A DNA stretch of 46,482 nucleotides from Prevotella sp. (GTDB taxonomy: Bacteria; Bacteroidota; Bacteroidia; Bacteroidales; Bacteroidaceae): assembly GCA_017554385.1 (NCBI GenBank), contig JAFZIL010000033.1, forward strand, positions 1 to 46,482. Direction: 5' to 3'. Both the position numbers and the translations under genes were made by a program. Shown in pieces: positions 41,105 through 46,482 of this stretch. Position 1 is the first letter of the stretch. The number at the start of each line of letters is the position of its first letter. Below the pieces are notes generated by a model that saw nothing but the letters and a program-made list of their open reading frames with translations, made no database searches and had not been told where the DNA came from.

Positions 41105-42091
41105 ATGAACAAAGACTTTTCAAAGACACTGAAATCAACCGAGACTGAGGACTGGCTCGACTTCCATGTGATACGCCCGTTCTGCTATCTTCTGGCGAAA
41201 GTGTTCGCACGTTTCGACGTGCATCCCAACACGGTGACCATCTGGTCGATGATCATCGGTGCAGTCAGCTGTGTGCTCTTTGCCCATGGCTGTTTCTATT
41301 ATGAAGGTGTGACCGGACTGGTCTGTAACTTAGGTGGCATCGTGCTGCTGATGATAGGCGACATCCTTGACTGTACCGACGGGCAGCTGGCTCGCATGAC
41401 AGGCAAGAAGAGCCGCTTGGGTCGCATACTCGACGGCCTTGCCGGCTATGCCTGGTTCATCCCCATCTACTCGGCCCTTGTGTGGCGATTCTATCACAAG
41501 CACGACATCGAGTTCGGGTTTTTAGGCATCAGCGACACGGAACAGAACGCTATGATTGCAACCATTGTGGTCTTCGTGCTCGCGCTCATCTCGGGCTTGC
41601 ACGGCCTTGCCGGTCAGCAGCGTATTGCCGACTACTACATCCAGGTGCACCTTTTCTTCCAGAAAGGCGAGAAGAGCAGTGAGCTGGACAACTCGGTGAA
41701 GCAGAAGGAGATCTACGACCAGATGACCAGCGACACCCCATGGTATGAGCGGTTGTTCCAGAAGTCGTACATCGACTACACCAAAGAGCAGGAGAAGAAG
41801 ACGCCCCAGTTCCAGCTGCTGATGAAAGAGCTGATGGAAAAGTACGGTAGCATAGACAACGTGCCGCAGGAACTGCGTGAGCAGATACGTCAGGACTCGC
41901 TGAAACTGATGCCTTGGAACGGTCTGTTGACGTTCAACTTCCGCGCGTTCTGGCTATTCCTGTTCTGCTTGCTCGACGTTCCCGCCATGCACTTCTTGTT
42001 CGAGGCTGTGGCTATGGGATTGCTGCTCATGTACGTCAACCACCGTCATGAGGCGTTCTGCAAGCGTGCAAGGATGAAAATCACGGACTAA
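41105..42091 (+). CDS. CDP-alcohol phosphotransferase family protein, last motif Asp replaced
   Basis: A 328-aa inner-membrane enzyme of the family that moves a phospho-alcohol from a CDP-alcohol to a lipid acceptor (or the reverse partner set). The motif D-x2-D-G-x2-A-R-x8-G-x3-D-x3-D is visible as Asp89, Asp92-Gly93, Ala96-Arg97, Gly106 and Asp110, but the fourth Asp position (114) is Gly (LDGLAGYAW). In known members that Asp is the proposed base. About six helices surround the motif, with a long soluble loop (about 185-265) rich in charged residues before the last two. The stop (42089-42091) touches the next start. The substrate is not readable; the operon suggests an activated amino-alcohol. 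Confidence 0.88.
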   Translation: MNKDFSKTLKSTETEDWLDFHVIRPFCYLLAKVFARFDVHPNTVTIWSMIIGAVSCVLFAHGCFYYEGVTGLVCNLGGIVLLMIGDILDCTDGQLARMTGKKSRLGRILDGLAGYAWFIPIYSALVWRFYHKHDIEFGFLGISDTEQNAMIATIVVFVLALISGLHGLAGQQRIADYYIQVHLFFQKGEKSSELDNSVKQKEIYDQMTSDTPWYERLFQKSYIDYTKEQEKKTPQFQLLMKELMEKYGSIDNVPQELREQIRQDSLKLMPWNGLLTFNFRAFWLFLFCLLDVPAMHFLFEAVAMGLLLMYVNHRHEAFCKRARMKITD

Positions 42092-43132
42092 ATGAAGTGG
42101 ACCAAGCAGCGGCTCAACAACCTCTTCTTTGTCATCGGTGTGGTGGCGGTGGTGGTGATGATGCTGACCTTTGATGTCAGCTTCATTGAGCTGTGGCAAC
42201 ACCTTTGTCATGCAGGCTATTGGCTCATACCCATCGTGGGCGTGTGGCTCTTCATCTATGGCATGAACGCCCTGTCGTGGCGAACGATAATCAAGAGCAA
42301 GTGCCGCGTTGATGGCCATGTGCCGGGCTTCTGGCACATCTACCGGCTCACCATTACGGGCTACGCCTTGAACTATGCCACGCCCGTGGGAGGACTGGGA
42401 GGCGAGCCCTACCGCATCGTAGAGCTGTCGAAGAGCGTAGGCAGCGAGAAGGCCACATCGTCGGTCATCCTCTACGCCATGATGCACTTCTTCGCCCATT
42501 TCTGGTACTGGTTCACAAGCATCTTTATCTACCTGGCCCTTGCTATCGTGGGCGACCTGCCCATCAACGTGGCCATAGGCACGCTGTTAGGCATCGTCAT
42601 CGTGTTCTGTCTCGTGGCTTTCTACGTCCTGTCTCGTGGCTATCGAAAGGGGCTGGTGGTGAAGACCATCCGTTGGGCAGGTCACATACCGGGTTTGAAG
42701 GGCTGGAGTGCCCGTTTTCAGGAACGGCATGGCGACAAGCTGCACAACATCGACGAACAGATAACGGCTCTCTATACCGACGACAAGCGGGCGTTCTACA
42801 AGAGTCTGGTGCTCGAGTATTTCTCTCGCGTGGTGCAGAGCAGTGAGGTGATGTTCATGCTGCTGCTCTTCGGCATTGACTGCGGAGGTGGCTTTACGGG
42901 AATCGTACTGACGTTCCTGCACAGCTTCCTTATCGTGTCGTTCACTACGCTCTTTGCCAACCTCATAGGCTTCCTACCCATGCAGCTTGGCGTGCAGGAG
43001 GGTGGTTTCGTGCTCTCGATTGCCGCATTGGGCCTTTCAGCTGCGTTAGGCATTTTCGTGAGCATTATCTGTCGCGTGAGAGAGATTATCTGGATACTCA
43101 TTGGGCTGCTGCTGATGAAATTGAAAGAATAA
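42092..43132 (+). CDS. LPG-synthase-like (UPF0104) membrane protein
   Basis: A 346-aa inner-membrane protein with about eight helices. NALSWRTIIKSK, the ITGYALNYATPVGGLGGEPYR signature and FIGFLPMQLGVQEGG are the conserved parts of the lysylphosphatidylglycerol-synthase transmembrane family, whose members move lipids or lipid-linked products across the membrane. It starts at the base after the preceding stop, so it is cotranscribed and probably cotranslated. It would fit a flippase for the lipid made by the neighbour. Confidence 0.88.
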   Translation: MKWTKQRLNNLFFVIGVVAVVVMMLTFDVSFIELWQHLCHAGYWLIPIVGVWLFIYGMNALSWRTIIKSKCRVDGHVPGFWHIYRLTITGYALNYATPVGGLGGEPYRIVELSKSVGSEKATSSVILYAMMHFFAHFWYWFTSIFIYLALAIVGDLPINVAIGTLLGIVIVFCLVAFYVLSRGYRKGLVVKTIRWAGHIPGLKGWSARFQERHGDKLHNIDEQITALYTDDKRAFYKSLVLEYFSRVVQSSEVMFMLLLFGIDCGGGFTGIVLTFLHSFLIVSFTTLFANLIGFLPMQLGVQEGGFVLSIAALGLSAALGIFVSIICRVREIIWILIGLLLMKLKE

Positions 43133-43165
43133 AGAAATTAAAGAATACAAGAATAAAGAAAGATA
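43125..43165. repeat. Filler tract with aaagaat words
   Basis: The words aaagaataaagaaattaaagaat, acaagaataaag bridge the two genes. Its first bases encode the last residues of the upstream protein (LKE and stop). No terminator is present. Confidence 0.55.
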
Positions 43166-43168
43166 AGC

Positions 43169-44218
43169 ATGAAAGAAGAAATGAATTTCCTTGACAGGAA
43201 CGAGTTCAATTTTGAACCCAGTCAGGAGGTGGTCGACGCCATCAAGAGCTTCGACCCCAAGACCTTGTGTTTCTATACCCGCATCTACGACCAGGGCAAG
43301 AAGAGCGTCATCTCTGTGCGCCTGAGCGAGATCTATGGCGTACCTGAGGAGCAGGTGCTGCTGACATACGGTGGTGAGGATATGCTGAAGAATGCCATCC
43401 ACTACTTCTTGATGGTGGGCGACAACAAGAAAATCCTCATCCCAGAGTTCTCCTGGTGGTACTATAACCGTGTGGCCAGTGAGTGTGGCGGTACGTTTGA
43501 GATGTATCCCCTGCATGAGCAGGAAGACACCTTCGCCTACGATGTTGAGGAGGTTATCGAGTACACCAACCGCGTGCATCCCCGCATGCTGCTCCTTGCC
43601 TCGCCCAACAACCCCACTGGCAACTGCCTTACCAGCGAGGAGATAGGCCATATCATGGAGAACATACCCAGCGACACGATGGTGCTCATCGACGAGGCCT
43701 ATGCCAGCTTCATCACCTCCGACACCGATTACATCGCTCCGTTGGTGAACAAGTATGATAACCTTATTATCTCGCGCACGCTCTCAAAATTCTATGGACT
43801 GCCCGGCCTGCGCGTAGGCTTTGGCTTCATCGGCAAGGGTCACGACCAGTTCATCAGCTACGTCAACAAGTACCTGGGCTACAACCGCTTCTCTGAGGCT
43901 GTGGCACTGGCTGCCCTGTCGAGCGACAAGCACTACCGTCAGGTGGCCGACGACATGGACTGGGGACGCCAGCTCTACAAGCGCGAGCTTGACCCGCTGC
44001 CCGGCTTCAAGGTATACAAGTCAGTGGCCAACTTCATCCTTATCAAGTATCCCGTCGAGCTGAAGGAGCAGTTGCAGCAGGCCTTGGCTGCCGAGAAGTA
44101 CAAGATTAAGTTCATGAGTGACAAGGGACTGGAGTCGTGTGTCCGTATCACCCTCGGTCGTAAAGAACAGACCAAGGCCGTCTGCGATACGATCCTTAAG
44201 GTAGTGAATGGGAAATGA
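43169..44218 (+). CDS. PLP-dependent HisC/CobD-like aminotransferase or decarboxylase
   Basis: A 349-aa cytosolic fold-type I enzyme. The PLP lysine is Lys207 in SRTLSKFYGLPGLRVGF; LASPNNPTGN and LIDEAYASF supply the cofactor-binding Asn and Asp; CVRITLGRKEQ has the substrate-carboxylate or phosphate Arg. It resembles histidinol-phosphate aminotransferase, but no other histidine gene is near. HisC relatives include CobD and SerP/ThrP decarboxylases that make amino-alcohol phosphates, which would fit the neighbours (nucleotidyltransferase and CDP-alcohol enzyme). It overlaps the next gene by 4 bases (ATGA). Confidence 0.9.
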   Translation: MKEEMNFLDRNEFNFEPSQEVVDAIKSFDPKTLCFYTRIYDQGKKSVISVRLSEIYGVPEEQVLLTYGGEDMLKNAIHYFLMVGDNKKILIPEFSWWYYNRVASECGGTFEMYPLHEQEDTFAYDVEEVIEYTNRVHPRMLLLASPNNPTGNCLTSEEIGHIMENIPSDTMVLIDEAYASFITSDTDYIAPLVNKYDNLIISRTLSKFYGLPGLRVGFGFIGKGHDQFISYVNKYLGYNRFSEAVALAALSSDKHYRQVADDMDWGRQLYKRELDPLPGFKVYKSVANFILIKYPVELKEQLQQALAAEKYKIKFMSDKGLESCVRITLGRKEQTKAVCDTILKVVNGK

Positions 44219-44970
44219 TTGGAGTCATTCTTGCTGCGGGCATGGCCAAAAGGCTGCGCCCGCTCACCGATACCAAACCGAAGTGCCTGCTCGAAGTGAA
44301 CGGGCGCACCCTCTTGGAGCGTACCGTTGACGCCATGCAGCAGGCAGGCATCAGCGAGTTTGTCGTCGTCACCGGCTATCGTGGTGACATGATACGTGAT
44401 TATCTCACAAATCTTAAACCTCAAACCTCAAATCTCAAACCTCAATTCTCTTTTCTCCACAACGCCGACTACGAGCACAACAACAACATCTATTCCCTGT
44501 GGATGGCAGGTGAGAAAGTGCGCGGCAAGGACTTCCTGCTGATGGATAGCGACATCCTCTGCGACCCCGCAGCCGTGGTGTGCATTGCTCAACAGCAAGG
44601 CTCGGCACTGGCAGTAAACCGTCATGAGTTAGGTGAGGAAGAGATGAAGGTGGTGGTCGATGCCGACATGCGCATTACTGAGATCAGCAAGACCTGTAGC
44701 CCCGAGGCTGCTATGGGTGAGTCGGTGGGCATCGAGCGTATCACTGCCGACTACGGCGAAGCCCTGTTCCGTGAGCTCGACCAGATGATCTTAAAGGAAG
44801 GACTCATCGACATCTTCTATGAGAGGGCCTTCGAACGGCTCATCCCCCAAGGGCACACCTTCCGTGTGGTCGACACAACCGACTTCTTCTCATACGAGAT
44901 AGACACTCCCGAGGACTACGAACGGGCTAACGATCTGTTCGCTCGTTTCGGTAACCCTCAGCGTAGTTAA
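44215..44970 (+). CDS. LicC-like phospho-alcohol/sugar nucleotidyltransferase
   Basis: A 251-aa cytosolic enzyme. The nucleotide loop LAAGMAKRLRPLTDTKPKCL (residues 6-25), LHNADYEHNNNIYSL, the metal-site LLMDSDILCD and the late DTTDFFSYEIDTPEDYERA (choline-phosphate cytidylyltransferase-like spacing) are visible. It would make CDP- or similar activated head group for the first gene of the operon. Residues about 64-78 (NLKPQTSNLKPQ, bases 44406-44450) are encoded by repeated caaacct/caaatct words, in-frame filler that leaves the frame open. The 3' end overlaps the convergent gene by 44 bases. Confidence 0.88.
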   Translation: MIGVILAAGMAKRLRPLTDTKPKCLLEVNGRTLLERTVDAMQQAGISEFVVVTGYRGDMIRDYLTNLKPQTSNLKPQFSFLHNADYEHNNNIYSLWMAGEKVRGKDFLLMDSDILCDPAAVVCIAQQQGSALAVNRHELGEEEMKVVVDADMRITEISKTCSPEAAMGESVGIERITADYGEALFRELDQMILKEGLIDIFYERAFERLIPQGHTFRVVDTTDFFSYEIDTPEDYERANDLFARFGNPQRS

Positions 44971-45868
44971 TCAGTCGCCACCAGTCGCGCAGCCAGCCTT
45001 TTTGGCGGTTTTGCGAGTCGGCCACGAGCAGTAGCCAGCCAGGCAACGGGGCACAAAGACCCTCGTAGTTAGCAAAGCGACGACTCACGAGGTTGATATG
45101 TGTGGTGAACTCTACAAGCATCCGCTTCTGCAAGGTATCGCTCTCAGCGGGCGTTACCTCGTAGAGGCGGATGATTGTTTTTGCACCGATTTTCAGCCGT
45201 GGCACGCGTATCTGTCGTTCCAGTACAATCAGACGTCCGTCGCCCAAGGCGCACAGTTCGGCCACACCATGAAAGTATTTCCTCGAAACAGGCTCGTCTG
45301 GACGATAGAGATACTGTCGAGCGGGTTGCAGGTCGTCGCCGAACGACTGTATGCGCAACAGTTCCTCGCCAGGCAGCGGTCTTTCAGTAGTAGTGTAGAA
45401 ACAATGGCGCAGTGTGTCGTAGGCCAGTGATTCCAACCCGAAATTGCGACTGGCCCGCTTGAAACAGTCGGGCGTCTGTAGTCGTCGCCCTGTGCGCTGT
45501 CCGTCAAGCCGATACTCATAGACCTCGTTGTCAGCCTCACCACTAATAAATAAGGTATTCGAAGTTGGGCAGTAGACGATGCCCTCCATGTCGCGGTTCT
45601 TCAGTCCGCTGGAGCGGAAACCCTCGTTGACGACCTCGCTGATGCGTCCACTCGCACTGTCGATGTGCAGGTGGAACACGAAGAAGCCGTCTTCGGCCGA
45701 CTTGTCGCTCACTACGGCATAGCGCTCACCGCCAAGAGGAGCCACGCCGCTGTAGTTGCCCGCAGGCAGTTCGTGCTTGAAATGCTGTGGCTTTCTCAGC
45801 TTGACGGCCTGCACACCAAGCAACTGATACAATAGGACAACTATAATCAAGAAACGCCTTCTATTCAT
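44927..45868 (-). CDS. Secreted esterase-like protein (phytase-type beta-propeller)
   Basis: A 313-aa exported protein. Signal peptide MNRRRFLIIVVLLYQLLGVQA, then repeated blades with GVAPLGGERYAVVSDKS, NRDMEGIVYCPTSNTLFISGE, GLESLAYDTLRHCFYTTTE and ANYEGLCAPLPGWLLLVADSQN. This wording matches the 'esterase-like activity of phytase' family. Catalytic activity is not proven by the sequence. The last 44 bases overlap the nucleotidyltransferase gene on the other strand. No clear promoter is seen. Confidence 0.82.
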   Translation of the reverse strand: MNRRRFLIIVVLLYQLLGVQAVKLRKPQHFKHELPAGNYSGVAPLGGERYAVVSDKSAEDGFFVFHLHIDSASGRISEVVNEGFRSSGLKNRDMEGIVYCPTSNTLFISGEADNEVYEYRLDGQRTGRRLQTPDCFKRASRNFGLESLAYDTLRHCFYTTTERPLPGEELLRIQSFGDDLQPARQYLYRPDEPVSRKYFHGVAELCALGDGRLIVLERQIRVPRLKIGAKTIIRLYEVTPAESDTLQKRMLVEFTTHINLVSRRFANYEGLCAPLPGWLLLVADSQNRQKGWLRDWWRLINYAEGYRNERTDR

Positions 45869-46077
45869 GTTTGATTTCGTTTAACAGGAAAGTGCGCTGC
45901 AAATTTATAAAGAATTTTGGAATAAACGGCAAATAACACTATATTGTTCGTTGCAATTGCCAACTGCGTGTTACATTTTCTGTCCAAGGGCATGCGTAAA
46001 ACGACAGATTAGGTAAAAAATACAGGTAAAAGCAATAAAATCATCGAAGGGGTGACCATTTTCTCAAAAGAATTGCG

Positions 46078-46085
46078 TAATTTTG
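46078..46085 (+). promoter_or_regulatory. -7 element for fba
   Basis: TAATTTTG lies 50-57 bases before the aldolase start. No clear TTTG -33 box. The rest of 45869-46135 is AT-rich and holds nothing else I can name. Confidence 0.5.
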
Positions 46086-46135
46086 CGCTCAGAAAAAAAA
46101 GCAGGATATTAAATCATTTAATTCTTAAATTAATT

Positions 46136-46482
46136 ATGGTAAATTACAAGGATTTGGGTCTCGTGAATACCCGCGAGATGTTTAAGAGAGCAGTAGCCGG
46201 TGGCTATGCCATCCCCGCTTTCAACTTCAACACAATGGAGCAGATGCAGGCCATCGTCATGGCTGCCGTCGAGACAAAGTCGCCCGTCATCATGCAGGTG
46301 TCGAAGGGTGCTCGCAACTATGCCAACGCCTCTATCCTCCGCTACATGGCCGAGGGTGCCGTGGCTTACGCCAAGGAGCTGGGTTGCGCTCATCCTGAGA
46401 TCGTGCTTCACCTCGACCACGGTGACAGCTTCGAGCTCTGTAAGGACTGTATCGACATGGGCTTCTCTTCAGTGATGATCGA
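46136..46482 (+). CDS. fba: Class II fructose-bisphosphate aldolase, 5' part
   Basis: Zinc-dependent aldolase that joins or splits fructose 1,6-bisphosphate in glycolysis and gluconeogenesis. The first 115 residues are present and the window ends within a codon. AGGYAIPAFNFNTMEQMQAIV, SPVIMQVSKGA and LHLDHGDSFE (with the zinc/catalytic Asp-His) are visible. The ATG at 46136 follows an AT-rich leader; no Shine-Dalgarno site is seen. Confidence 0.95.
   Translation, partial: MVNYKDLGLVNTREMFKRAVAGGYAIPAFNFNTMEQMQAIVMAAVETKSPVIMQVSKGARNYANASILRYMAEGAVAYAKELGCAHPEIVLHLDHGDSFELCKDCIDMGFSSVMI

Noticed and set aside
43169-44218. Histidine biosynthesis gene hisC
   Set aside because: No other his gene is near and the neighbours are lipid head-group enzymes; HisC-like fold alone does not define the reaction.

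Overview
The window looks like a chromosomal segment from a gut Bacteroidales bacterium, most likely Prevotellaceae (Prevotella/Segatella-like). The support is family content (BACON domains, DUF4199, DUF6048, DUF6452, Oar-like TonB receptor, C-terminal tails of the 'GIYIxNGKKxVK' kind), repeated sigma-AB-type promoters (TTTG, 19-20 bases, TAnnTTTG), a near absence of Shine-Dalgarno sites, and two tRNA genes without an encoded CCA. There is no phage, transposase or CRISPR. All assignments come from reading motifs; no database was searched.

Layout. 1-3.7 kb: the tail of an unrecognised gene, recG, and a secreted M23/LysM cell-wall peptidase, followed by an array of 22-bp hairpin-bearing repeats. 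3.7-8.8 kb, minus strand: an Oar-like TonB-dependent transporter and a BACON/OB-fold lipoprotein, probably an operon. 9.1-11.5 kb, minus strand: hpt-adk-obg (purine salvage, adenylate kinase, ribosome-assembly GTPase), with a long palindrome behind obg. 11.5-12.0 kb: a non-coding stretch with a second 22-bp repeat family. 12.1-12.7 kb: a Crp/Fnr-type regulator divergent from the next block.

13.2-28.0 kb, plus strand, is the most striking part: three consecutive giant exported proteins (2307, 1715 and 878 aa). The first two are paralogues built from jelly-roll (cleaved-adhesin-like) and Ig-like modules and end in a dockerin-like calcium-binding pair followed by a cohesin-like beta domain. The second and third begin with a cohesin-like domain. 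The block has a structured 5' leader of about 240 bases, and strong hairpins follow genes 1 and 3. I infer a self-assembling or co-assembling surface system.

28.1-35 kb: a sugar nucleotidyltransferase; a minus-strand envelope operon (DUF4199, GT2, DUF6452, DUF6048, ApbE flavin transferase); tRNA-Ser, whose 3' part is duplicated downstream; a small lipoprotein gene broken by one in-frame amber codon; and an AI-2E-family permease. 35-40.3 kb: a secreted M6 metalloprotease, a nitroreductase, mtnN-luxS (activated-methyl cycle and AI-2 precursor), tRNA-Pro and a stand-alone ConA-like carbohydrate-binding protein. 40.3-46.5 kb: an aquaporin; a four-gene operon (CDP-alcohol phosphotransferase, LPG-synthase-like membrane protein, HisC/CobD-like PLP enzyme, LicC-like nucleotidyltransferase) that I read as making and attaching an amino-alcohol lipid head group; a phytase-esterase-like secreted protein; and the start of class II fructose-bisphosphate aldolase.

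A second theme is short-word 'filler' DNA between genes (for example repeated gggg-agtta, caaacct, aaaaattg words). The same kind of tract also sits in frame inside recG (twice), mtnN and the nucleotidyltransferase, and forms the C terminus of the DUF4199 gene.
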